Below are positions 14,426 through 21,351 of a stretch of 25,646 nucleotides of DNA, in pieces. This stretch comes from Arthrobacter sp. PM3 (GTDB taxonomy: Bacteria > Actinomycetota > Actinomycetes > Actinomycetales > Micrococcaceae). The notes below the pieces were generated by a model. It did no database searches. It saw only the letters and a program-made list of their open reading frames with translations, and was not told the DNA's origin. The position numbers and the translations under genes are program-made. Where the stretch lies: positions 370,035 through 395,680 of the forward strand of contig NZ_CP022314.1 of the NCBI RefSeq assembly GCF_003352915.1. The letters are read 5' to 3'. Position 1 is the stretch's first letter. The number at the start of each line of letters is the position of its first letter.

Positions 14426-15858
14426 AGTCGTCCGGCGGGGCACCCGCGGCGCGGCCCTTGTGGCGCACCCGCGACTTCCTGATCGCCAGCAGCGCCCGGT
14501 TTGTTGCGACGGCGGGGATGGGCGCCGTCGTCGTCAGCGTCATGCTGCACCTGCAGAACGCGGCCGCGGCCGGCGAAACCCCGGTAGCCGGCCCCTGGCT
14601 CGTGGCGGCCTACCTGTTGTGCTCGGCGCTGCCCTTGGTCCTGCTGGCCCCGTGGGCGGGCCGGCTCGCCGATACGAAGGATTCGCGGACGCTGGCGACG
14701 GCGGCCTCCGCGGTCAGCGCCGCCGCCGTCGCCGGCATGGGGCTGGGGCTGCATTATCTGGAGAACTCCCTGCCCGTGCTGTTTGCCATGACCTTCGTGC
14801 TTGACGCCGCCCAGGCCGTGGCCGGCCCGACGTGGCAGGCGCTGCTCCCCCGGATCGTCGGCGAAGAGCGCACCCCGAAGGCCATGGGAACCATGCAGGC
14901 CACCATCATGATTGCCGGCATGGCCGGCCCTGCCGCGGGCGGCCTGCTCAGCGGCTGGGGCGGTGCCGGGCTGGTGTTCGCAGTGGCCAGCGGCTGCTAT
15001 GCCGCCATGGGGCTGGGCGCCCTGCTGATCCGGACCCGGCGGGGCACGGCAGCCGAGCGGGCCGGCCAGGCGAAGCCCGCCCTGTTCGACGGTCTGCGCC
15101 TGATCCGCCGGGACAGCCTCGTCTGGGCCCTGGTCCTGGGGGCAATGTTCTTCATCGTTGTCGGCGAGGCCACGAACGTGCTTGAGGTCTTCCTGGCCCG
15201 CGGCGACCTCGGCGCCACCGAGACGCAGTACGGGCTCCTGACCGCGGCATTCGGCCTGGGCATGGCCGGCGGGGCGGCGATCGCCGGCACCATCCGGTCC
15301 CCCCGGGTACGTCTGCGCGCGCTGCTGGCCTCCATGGTGCTGGCCTCGGTCCAGCTGGTCATCATGGGAATGGTGCCCAGCGTGGAGCTGCTCTTTGTGG
15401 CCTACACGGCGATGGGGGCGTCCTGCGGGGCCCTGAACGCCTGCTTCGGGGCGATCGCGATTCTTCGGATTCCGGACAGCGGGCGCGGGCAGGCGATGGC
15501 GATCGTCGGCGGGATGACGCGGGCGGTGTCCATTGCGGCGCTGGCGCTGGGCGGGCTGCTGGGCGCGCTGGTTCCGGTCCGTGTCAGCTTCGGGCTCACG
15601 GGAGCGGTCGCGGTGCTGGTGTCCCTCGCCCTGGCCGCCTACGTCCTGCCCCGGTTCGGCCGGGAGGAGTCAGCGGCCGCCGTGCCCGCGGCGGCCGCCG
15701 CCTCAGGCGGGCAGCAGGAAGCCGTCGCGGACCAGGTTCCGCACTTCTTCGAGCAGCCCGGCCCGGAACGTGGTGCCGTCAAAGCCCTCGTAACCGCCCA
15801 GCAGGGCCTCGAGGGCGCCGATGATCTGCACGACGGAGAGGTCGCCGTCGCACGCTGA
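14407..15858 (+). CDS. MFS transporter (drug-efflux-like) under ArsR-like control
   Basis: A 483-residue major facilitator with about 12 hydrophobic segments. The cytoplasmic loop after helix 2 shows LAPWAGRLADTKDSR, the MFS motif A (GxLaDrxGxR type). PTWQALLPRIVGEERTPKAMG and AGMAGPAAGGLLSG follow the pattern of MFS_3/enterobactin-exporter-like proteins. The substrate is unknown. The ATG at 14407 lacks a ribosome site but sits 7 nt after a TACGTT -10 with TTGACA upstream, so the transcript is probably leaderless. The last true helix ends near residue 415 (VLPRFGREES). Residues from about 433 on are encoded in the region that overlaps the opposite-strand methyltransferase and look like its antisense translation. 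Either the protein really carries this tail or a stop has been lost. Confidence 0.88.
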   Translation: MKQILHKSSGGAPAARPLWRTRDFLIASSARFVATAGMGAVVVSVMLHLQNAAAAGETPVAGPWLVAAYLLCSALPLVLLAPWAGRLADTKDSRTLATAASAVSAAAVAGMGLGLHYLENSLPVLFAMTFVLDAAQAVAGPTWQALLPRIVGEERTPKAMGTMQATIMIAGMAGPAAGGLLSGWGGAGLVFAVASGCYAAMGLGALLIRTRRGTAAERAGQAKPALFDGLRLIRRDSLVWALVLGAMFFIVVGEATNVLEVFLARGDLGATETQYGLLTAAFGLGMAGGAAIAGTIRSPRVRLRALLASMVLASVQLVIMGMVPSVELLFVAYTAMGASCGALNACFGAIAILRIPDSGRGQAMAIVGGMTRAVSIAALALGGLLGALVPVRVSFGLTGAVAVLVSLALAAYVLPRFGREESAAAVPAAAAASGGQQEAVADQVPHFFEQPGPERGAVKALVTAQQGLEGADDLHDGEVAVAR

Positions 15859-17397
15859 GACAAAACCGGCCAGCTCGGTGCTGAGCAGGTTGGTGCGGCG
15901 CAGCCCGGCGCCCTGCCGCAGCAGGATCACGCCGGGGTGTTCCGCCCCCGGGCGCTGGTGCCGCTCCTCGGTGACGTCGTCCGCGACGAGCAGGTGGACG
16001 CCCGCCAGGTCATGGGCGGCCAGCCAGTCGGCCCGCTCGACGGCCGCACCCAGGTGCGGCCCCACCGGCTGCTCGATCGGGTAGGTGATCTCCTCGAACC
16101 GGGCCAGCACCGCCCCGGTACCGGCAGGCGGCCGGCGCAGCCAGATCATGCCGAAACCGATCCCTGCCACGTTGCGCGAGGCGAAGTCCTCAAGGTAGGC
16201 CGCGTACGAGTCCTGGTAGAGCCGGCGGTCGCGGTATTCGGAGGCGTCCTGCAGCCAGGTTTCGGCGTACTGCTCCGGCCCGACCTGCTCGCGCTGGATG
16301 AACCAGACGTCCGTGGCCGGATCGGCCCAGCTCTGGGGCCGGGCGGACCATGCGGTTCCGGCCGTGATTTCCCAGTTGCCCAGCAGCTGGGCCGTCCCTC
16401 CCGGGGCGAGCACGGAGGGCAGGGCCCGGACCAGGGACGACACGATCTCGTCCCCCGGAAGGCCGCCGTCGCGGTATGTGAACTGGTCCGTGGCGGTCTC
16501 GCCCAGGCTGCGGGGCGTGATGACAAACGGCGGGTTGGATACCACCAGCTCGAACCGCTCCCCCGCCACGGGATCCAGCAAGGACCCGAGCCGCAGGCTC
16601 ACTCGGGACTCGAGGTCGGACGGGTCCAGGTGCAGCTCGGCGGCGTTGAGGAGCAGGTTGAACCGGGTAAAGGCGAGCGCGCGGGCGGAAATGTCGGTCG
16701 CCGTCACGTGCTCGGCATGGTGCAGCAGGTGGAAGGTCTGGATGCCGCAGCCCGTGCCGAGGTCCAGGGCCCTGGCCACGTGGCGGCGGGCGGTGACCTG
16801 GACCAGCGTGGTGGAGGCCTGCCCGATGCCCAGGACGTGGTCGTGGCGGAGGACGCCGGCGCGCTGGTGGGCGGCGAGGTCGCTGGCCACCCAGAGGTCC
16901 GCCCCGCCCTGCTCCGTGCCGTCCTCCCCGACCGTGGGGTCCCAGCCGTAGGGCCGCAGGTCCACCTTCGCCTGGATCAAGCCGCCGGCCGCCGGCTCCA
17001 CGAGCCCCAGTTCCGTCAGCCCCTCCGTGCGAATGCCCGGGAGGGCGGCGTCGAGAACTTCCGCCGGCTGCGGTTCGGCCAGGAGCCAGAGCCGCACGAC
17101 GACGGCGAGCGCGGCCGTCGCCGGCTCACCGGCGGCGCGGGCAGTGACGATCAGCGCCGGGACGAGCTGGTCCCGGCTGAGGGCGGAGTGGGCGGCCTCG
17201 CCGAGTAGCTCCGCGACTCCGTCCACGGTGTAGCCGGCGGCGCGCAGGTCGGCTGAGAGTGCCTCGAGGAGGCCGGGAAGGTCGCTCCGCGGCGCCTCCG
17301 GGGTGCTGCCGGCCGTGAACCGGGCCGCGGGCTCCGGTCCAGGCTGGGCCGGGGTTGCGGCAACGGGTGTGGCGGGGGTGTGCGCTGAGGAAGTCAC
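15703..17397 (-). CDS. Class I SAM-dependent methyltransferase with N- and C-terminal extensions
   Basis: A 564-residue protein. The N-terminal 200 residues hold a helical/winged domain (SDLPGLLEALSADLRAAGYTV, then LGLVEPAAGGLIQAKVDLRPYG) and a linker. The Rossmann methyltransferase domain begins with the SAM motif ARALDLGTGCGIQTFHL (DLGTGCG at 212-218) and the acidic VTATDIS, and has VVSNPPFVI (NPPF at 288-291). The NPPF tetrapeptide is that of PrmC/RsmC/TrmN6-type enzymes, which methylate amide or exocyclic nitrogen atoms, so a glutamine, guanine or adenine target is likely but unidentified. The last 110 residues form a further small domain. GTG at 17397 has TAAACT (17409-17404) 6 nt upstream and no ribosome site, suggesting a leaderless message. 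The 3' end overlaps the convergent MFS gene by 156 bp. Confidence 0.88.
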   Translation of the reverse strand: MTSSAHTPATPVAATPAQPGPEPAARFTAGSTPEAPRSDLPGLLEALSADLRAAGYTVDGVAELLGEAAHSALSRDQLVPALIVTARAAGEPATAALAVVVRLWLLAEPQPAEVLDAALPGIRTEGLTELGLVEPAAGGLIQAKVDLRPYGWDPTVGEDGTEQGGADLWVASDLAAHQRAGVLRHDHVLGIGQASTTLVQVTARRHVARALDLGTGCGIQTFHLLHHAEHVTATDISARALAFTRFNLLLNAAELHLDPSDLESRVSLRLGSLLDPVAGERFELVVSNPPFVITPRSLGETATDQFTYRDGGLPGDEIVSSLVRALPSVLAPGGTAQLLGNWEITAGTAWSARPQSWADPATDVWFIQREQVGPEQYAETWLQDASEYRDRRLYQDSYAAYLEDFASRNVAGIGFGMIWLRRPPAGTGAVLARFEEITYPIEQPVGPHLGAAVERADWLAAHDLAGVHLLVADDVTEERHQRPGAEHPGVILLRQGAGLRRTNLLSTELAGFVSACDGDLSVVQIIGALEALLGGYEGFDGTTFRAGLLEEVRNLVRDGFLLPA

Positions 17398-17445
17398 CGG
17401 ACAAGTTTAGTCCCCGTGGCCGTGCCGGTTCGGGTGGGCCGGCGG

Positions 17446-17889
17446 CTAGAGGCGGGTCTCAGCATAGATGCGCAGGGCGTCCCGGACGAAGGCCGCGCCC
17501 TCGGCACCGCCGTAGGTGGCGGCGAACCGGGGATCGGCCACATACATCTCGCCGAGTCCGGTCACATACTCCCTGATGCCCGGTCCCGCCCCCGCGCCGT
17601 GTGCCGCGGCCGGCGCGGCTGCCGGGGTCCCGGGGATGCCTTTGAGCCATTCAACGTGGCGCCGCGCCAGGCCCTGGGCCCGCGCGCTGTCCGCAGGGTC
17701 CCCGGCGGCCGCCGCGGCGGCCCAGTCGGCACCAAGCTGCCTGGACTGTTCCTGCCAGGCGGCCTTCTCCTTGGCGCCCATAGAGCGCCACCAGGCGTCC
17801 GATGCCGCATAGGCCTGCTTGCCCCACCGCTGCTGGACCTCGTCCCGGTACCGGGTGTGGTCAAAGCCGTCGAACATTTTCTCTGCCAT
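17446..17889 (-). CDS. Putative internally initiated TipAS-like ligand-binding protein
   Basis: The same frame as the TipA-like gene, from ATG 17889 (MAEKMFDGFD) to the shared stop: 147 residues. AGGAGG at 17902-17897 with 7-nt spacing is the best ribosome site in the neighbourhood and lies inside the coding sequence of the long form. In Streptomyces lividans tipA makes a 144-residue TipAS in the same manner, where it acts as a ligand sink. That the short form is made here is inferred. Confidence 0.6.
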   Translation of the reverse strand: MAEKMFDGFDHTRYRDEVQQRWGKQAYAASDAWWRSMGAKEKAAWQEQSRQLGADWAAAAAAGDPADSARAQGLARRHVEWLKGIPGTPAAAPAAAHGAGAGPGIREYVTGLGEMYVADPRFAATYGGAEGAAFVRDALRIYAETRL

Positions 17890-18228
17890 GATCTCTCCTC
17901 CTGCCCGCAATTCTTCGATGGTGTGCCGGACCGACGCGATCTGGCGTCCGAGCCTGTCCCGTTCCTGCTGCAGCCACTCGAGGTGCCGGTCCAGTGCCTG
18001 CTCCGCATCGGCCTCGCGGCTGAGCACCTCCGCGATCGCGGGCAGGCCGAGCCCGAGGTCGCGCAGGAGCAGGATCCGCTGCAGGCGCACCAGCGACTCC
18101 CGGCCGTAGTACCGGTAGCCGTTGTTGCCGGTCCGGCTGGGTTTGAGCAGCCCGATGTCGTCGTAGTGCCGCAGGGTCCGGCCGGTGGTCCCCGCCATTT
18201 TTGCGATCTGGTGCACGGACCAGTCCAT
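17446..18228 (-). CDS. MerR-family regulator with TipAS ligand domain (TipA-like)
   Basis: A 260-residue regulator. Residues 1-70 are a MerR winged helix (WSVHQIAKMAGTTGRTLRHY, then GYRYYGRESLVRLQRI), followed by a coiled-coil (about 80-112) and the TipAS antibiotic-recognition domain (about 114-260: FDHTRYRDEVQQRWG, WLKGIPGT, MYVADPRFAATYGG). In Streptomyces TipA the domain binds thiopeptides covalently through a cysteine; this protein contains no cysteine at all, so any ligand binding must be non-covalent. ATG at 18228 has GGAAAGG 8 nt upstream. An internal ATG at 17889 (Met114) carries a near-ideal AGGAGG (17902-17897) 7 nt upstream and would yield a free 147-residue TipAS-like protein. 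It is likely autoregulated through the palindrome at 18341-18361. Confidence 0.92.
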   Translation of the reverse strand: MDWSVHQIAKMAGTTGRTLRHYDDIGLLKPSRTGNNGYRYYGRESLVRLQRILLLRDLGLGLPAIAEVLSREADAEQALDRHLEWLQQERDRLGRQIASVRHTIEELRAGGEIMAEKMFDGFDHTRYRDEVQQRWGKQAYAASDAWWRSMGAKEKAAWQEQSRQLGADWAAAAAAGDPADSARAQGLARRHVEWLKGIPGTPAAAPAAAHGAGAGPGIREYVTGLGEMYVADPRFAATYGGAEGAAFVRDALRIYAETRL

Positions 18229-18333
18229 CGGTGTGCCTTTCCGCTTTGCTGTCCGGTCCCGTCGGGCGGCTTTGTCCGGCTCTGTCGGCCGGCCGGGTGG
18301 TCCGGCCCGCCAGTGCTGCCGGCTGTGCCTTCG

Positions 18334-18361
18334 ACTTTAGACTTTGACGCTGCGTCAAAGT
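18334..18361 (-). promoter_or_regulatory. MerR-type palindromic operator of the TipA-like gene
   Basis: ACTTTGACGC (18341-18350) and GCGTCAAAGT (18352-18361) are perfect inverted arms around one central base. On the minus strand a TAAAGT -10-like box (about 18339-18334) follows, and a weak TTTACT lies on the far side about 19 nt away. The long 19-20-nt spacer filled by a palindrome is the hallmark of MerR-activated promoters. It could also affect the lipoprotein gene that starts at 18437 on the plus strand. Confidence 0.75.
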
Positions 18362-18436
18362 AAAGCGGCCGCAGAGCGGGTCGCCGGGAGTGGCCCGGCG
18401 GCGGGCGGCGGCCTTGCCAGACGGTAAGTTGGAGGC

Positions 18437-18895
18437 ATGGTTTTCCCTTCCTCCTTTGCCCCGGCCTTCCGCCTGGCCCGGCGGGCGTTCACGGGCGCGG
18501 CCGCCGCCGCCGTCGTGCTGGCATCTGCGGCATGCTCCCCGGCCGGTTCGATTGAGAGCGCCGACGTGCCGGCGTGGAAAGCAACGGCGCTGCCGCAGGC
18601 GCCGGGGACGGTGCTGGAGGACGCAGGAAAGATTCTCAGTCGGGATCCGATCGTCCGGAGCGCGGCCGGCGTGCCCGCCGGTACGTACACCCTGACCATG
18701 ACCTGCGACGGCGGCGGGAAGGCGTTTTTCGCCGTCGGTCTGGACGGAAAGCAGCTGACCGAAGCCGGCGCCGCATGTAACGGCAGCCGCGAAACGGCCC
18801 GCATCACTGTGCCTGCCGAGGGCGAGGTCACGATCAGCACCTCCAGCGTCGATGCCCCGCTCATCTACGCCTACCATCTGGTTCCAGCCAAGTAG
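18437..18895 (+). CDS. Putative lipoprotein, tandem paralogue 1
   Basis: A 152-residue exported protein of unknown function. The N-terminus has basic residues (RLARR), a hydrophobic Ala/Val stretch and a relaxed lipobox ending at Cys33 (LASAAC). The mature part contains VPAGTYTLTMTC (Cys90), a second cysteine at 114 (GAACNGSRE) and a terminal beta strand PLIYAYHLVP. The pattern suggests a small all-beta domain with one disulphide. Residues 78-150 align with the next gene: PAGTY to first Cys and Cys to Cys have identical spacing. ATG at 18437 has GGAGG only 1 nt away, too close to work, but TAAGTT (18425-18430) is exactly 6 nt upstream, pointing to a leaderless start. No known family is recognised. 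Confidence 0.8.
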   Translation: MVFPSSFAPAFRLARRAFTGAAAAAVVLASAACSPAGSIESADVPAWKATALPQAPGTVLEDAGKILSRDPIVRSAAGVPAGTYTLTMTCDGGGKAFFAVGLDGKQLTEAGAACNGSRETARITVPAEGEVTISTSSVDAPLIYAYHLVPAK

Positions 18896-18962
18896 ACAAC
18901 GCGCGTCCGCCCCGGACCATAGACCTATGGCATTTGCGCCCGCGCGGATTTAATCTCAGGGT

Positions 18963-19508
18963 ATGCCCACGGTGCCGCCCAGCAGGGTGCCGCGACGGCG
19001 CGTCCGGGCCGCCGCCACGGCGCTGTCAGTTGCGTTCCTTCTCGGCCCGCTGCTGTCCGGCTGTGAATATGAATACGCCGATGACCACTGGGATGATGAC
19101 TCGCCCACGGCAGTCGCGCCACCGCCCACCGATGCGGCGCTGCCACGGGATCCCCATCTCAACGAGCCGGTGACGGGTGAGGAGCTGGACAACTGGGTCG
19201 ACGGCGTTCTGCCCGACACCGCGGGGCAGGTCTTCCATACCGGCTACGGCACGGTGGCGGCGGGGGCCGTGCACACCGAGACGACCACCCCGCTGCCGGC
19301 CGGCACCTATGCGTTGACGCTGGCGTGCCGGAGCCTGGGCCGGGTGTCGTTCACCGTCCGCAAGGGCGAAGAGTCCCTCGTGGACCTGCGGTTGCGCTGC
19401 GGGACGTCGCGGGTCAACGTCGTCCAGCTGTCCGCGGACGCGGTGCTCTCCATCGAGGTGGCCGCAAGGGTCGCCGCCAACTATGCGTACCGGGTGAGCC
19501 GGCTCTGA
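18963..19508 (+). CDS. Putative lipoprotein, tandem paralogue 2
   Basis: A 181-residue lipoprotein. The signal peptide MPTVPPSRVPRRRVRAA plus hydrophobic core ends in a textbook lipobox LLSGC (Cys34). An acidic/aromatic segment (EYEYADDHWDDD) and a Pro-rich linker follow. Residues 95-180 are paralogous to the preceding protein: LPAGTYALTLAC (Cys122), Cys146 exactly 24 residues later, and NYAYRV at the C-terminus. ATG at 18963 has TAATCT (18951-18956) exactly 6 nt upstream and only a poor ribosome site, so it is probably leaderless with its own promoter 55 bp after the first gene. Function is unknown; membrane-anchored binding or envelope roles are possible but unproven. Confidence 0.82.
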   Translation: MPTVPPSRVPRRRVRAAATALSVAFLLGPLLSGCEYEYADDHWDDDSPTAVAPPPTDAALPRDPHLNEPVTGEELDNWVDGVLPDTAGQVFHTGYGTVAAGAVHTETTTPLPAGTYALTLACRSLGRVSFTVRKGEESLVDLRLRCGTSRVNVVQLSADAVLSIEVAARVAANYAYRVSRL

Positions 19509-19541
19509 GACGCCCGCCCGCGAGGTCCGGCCGCCCGGGCA

Positions 19542-19582
19542 CCCGTCAGGCGGCGCAGCCGGGGCGCCCGTCAGGCGGCGCA
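19542..19582. repeat. 25-bp tandem duplication spanning the trhO stop codon
   Basis: CCCGTCAGGCGGCGCA occurs at 19542-19557 and again at 19567-19582, a 25-bp step. The second copy contains the end of trhO (codons for Cys-Ala-Ala and the TGA); the first is a decayed non-coding duplicate of it just past the stop. Confidence 0.7.
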
Positions 19583-20464
19583 ACCCTCGGGGCAGCGGAG
19601 GGTTTCGGGGTTCGCGGCGCACTCCGCGCAGTAGAGGGTGAGGGTCCGGCAGCTCGGATTGGAACAGTTTTCGAACTTGCTCGTGGGCGCCGAGCAGCGG
19701 ACACACTCGCCGATGGTCTTGGCGTCCTCGCTGAACTCCAGGTGCATGCGCTTGTCGAACACGTAGAGCGAGCCCTCCCACAGGCCCTGGTCCTTGAACG
19801 CCTCGCCGTAGCGGACAATGCCGCCGTCGAGCTGGTAGACCTCTTTGAACCCGCGGTTCACCATGAGGCTGGACAGCACCTCGCAGCGGATGCCGCCGGT
19901 GCAGTAGGTGACCACCGGCTTGTCCTTGAGTGCGTCGTATTTGCCTGAGTCGAGTTCCTTGATGAAATCGTGGGTGGTGGCGACGTCGGGGACCACGGCA
20001 TCCTTGAACTTCCCGATCTGGGCCTCGAAGCCGTTCCGGCCGTCGAAGAACACGACCTCGTCGCCGGTTGCCTTCTTGGCCTCGACGAGTTCGTGGAGTT
20101 CTTCCGGTTTAAGGTGCGTGCCGCCGCCGACCACTCCGCCGGCGTCGACCGTGAGTTCGCCCGGGGCGCCGAACGAGACGATCTCCTCCCGCACCTTGAC
20201 GCTGAGCCGCGGGAAGTCCGCCGCACCGCCGTCGGACCATTTGAAGTCGATCCCGTGGAATGCCTTGTACTCACGCGTGGTTTTGACGTACTGCTTCACG
20301 GCATTCAGCTCGCCGCCGACCGTTGCGTTGATGCCGTCCTTGGAGATGATGATGCGGCCCGTCAGGCCGAGTTTTTCGCACAGGGCGCGCTGCCACAGCC
20401 GGATGGCGTCCGGGTCAGCGAGGGGGGTGAATCCGTAAAAGAGCACAATCCTGTTCAAAGCCAC
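19571..20464 (-). CDS. trhO: tRNA uridine(34) hydroxylase, rhodanese-fold TrhO
   Basis: A 297-residue TrhO (YceA family), which hydroxylates U34 of certain tRNAs to ho5U, the first step toward cmo5U/mo5U. The N-terminal domain ([15 protein letters not shown], then [16 protein letters not shown]) and the rhodanese domain with [12 protein letters not shown] (catalytic Cys188 and Cys194) are complete. The C-terminus holds eight cysteines (254, 257, 267, 272, 279, 282, 291, 295) in pairs, suggesting one or two zinc sites. GTG at 20464 lies 7 nt after TACCCT (20477-20472) with no ribosome site; a leaderless start is likely. It is divergent from the GNAT gene. The 25-bp duplication at the stop codon is described separately. 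Confidence 0.93.
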   Translation of the reverse strand: MALNRIVLFYGFTPLADPDAIRLWQRALCEKLGLTGRIIISKDGINATVGGELNAVKQYVKTTREYKAFHGIDFKWSDGGAADFPRLSVKVREEIVSFGAPGELTVDAGGVVGGGTHLKPEELHELVEAKKATGDEVVFFDGRNGFEAQIGKFKDAVVPDVATTHDFIKELDSGKYDALKDKPVVTYCTGGIRCEVLSSLMVNRGFKEVYQLDGGIVRYGEAFKDQGLWEGSLYVFDKRMHLEFSEDAKTIGECVRCSAPTSKFENCSNPSCRTLTLYCAECAANPETLRCPEGCAA

Positions 20465-20579
20465 GTATTTAAGGGTACTGGCTGGGAGGAGACGGGGAGA
20501 CAGTCACAATTGGATAAGCGAGCACACTTCCCTGACCGGCCCCCTGTTGCTTGCGGCACGGCTGGAATACTCTCATCAC

Positions 20580-21272
20580 ATGAGTCTTGACGCCATGGTT
20601 GAAGACACCACGCACCTGCTGGAAATCTGGGTAGCCGGATGGGCGGGCTGCCGCGGCTATGAGACGCGCCGGGAGGGCCGGTTCCCCGCGGCCCTGCGCG
20701 CGGACACCACCGGGCAATGGGAGTACTTCGCCTACGACCCTTCCGACTCCGAGTTCGCGGACCTGGCAGCCAAAACAGCCGAAGAGCCGGCCAGGATCCT
20801 GACGATCCTGACCAATGATGTGGCCCGGTACACCTTCCTCGCCCCGAAACACGGCCTCCACGTCACCTCGGCTTCGCAAACCATGATGATCGTGGACATG
20901 GAGACCCAGGACTCGGAGGACCCATGGCTCTCCGACGACGACCTCAAGCTGGAAACCTCCCGGACGGACGGTGTCCACCACGCCGTCGTCAGCGCGGGCG
21001 AGGAGGTTGCCGCGAGCGGCCGCGTCTTTGTGGTGGGACACACGGCAATCTTCGACAAGATCGTGACGGCGCCGGCCTACCAGCGGCGCGGCCTGGGCAG
21101 CTTCATCATGAAGGCCCTGGCGGCCCAGGCGTTCGAACACGACGTCGACTCCGGACTGCTGCTCGCCTCGCTGGACGGCCAGAAACTCTATTCGCACCTG
21201 GGCTGGCGCATGGTCTGCCACGTGCTGATGCTGTCGACGTCGGACGAAGGATCGGACCTGTCCGTCGGCTGA
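20580..21272 (+). CDS. GNAT-family N-acetyltransferase
   Basis: A 230-residue acetyltransferase. The acetyl-CoA signature lies near residues 163-180: IVTAPAYQRRGLGSFIMKAL (motif A, Q-R-R-G-L-G). The C-terminal strand SHLGWRMV marks motif B. The N-terminal 120 residues contain a second, degenerate domain with SQTMMIVDM. The target is unknown. ATG at 20580 is preceded by TACTCT (20568-20573) exactly 6 nt away and by no ribosome site, so it is probably leaderless. The open frame extends a few codons farther but without support. It stands divergent from trhO and is followed by an 8-bp hairpin before the helicase gene. Confidence 0.88.
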   Translation: MSLDAMVEDTTHLLEIWVAGWAGCRGYETRREGRFPAALRADTTGQWEYFAYDPSDSEFADLAAKTAEEPARILTILTNDVARYTFLAPKHGLHVTSASQTMMIVDMETQDSEDPWLSDDDLKLETSRTDGVHHAVVSAGEEVAASGRVFVVGHTAIFDKIVTAPAYQRRGLGSFIMKALAAQAFEHDVDSGLLLASLDGQKLYSHLGWRMVCHVLMLSTSDEGSDLSVG

Positions 21273-21301
21273 CTCTGCGCGCCTGCCGGGCGCAGCGGGA
21301 A

Positions 21302-21335
21302 CCGGGCTCCTTCCCTCCGGGCGATTTGAGCCCGG
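21302..21335 (+). terminator. Hairpin between GNAT and helicase genes
   Basis: CCGGGCTC (21302-21309) and GAGCCCGG (21328-21335) are perfect inverted arms around an 18-nt loop, 29 bp past the GNAT stop. There is no U tract. It ends 4 bp before the AAGAAT that may be the helicase -10. Confidence 0.4.
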
Positions 21336-21351
21336 ATGAAAGAATGTTCGA

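Noticed and set aside
14377..14754. Minus-strand 125-residue frame inside the MFS gene
   Set aside because: Low-complexity shadow with no ribosome site; it would also overlap the operator.
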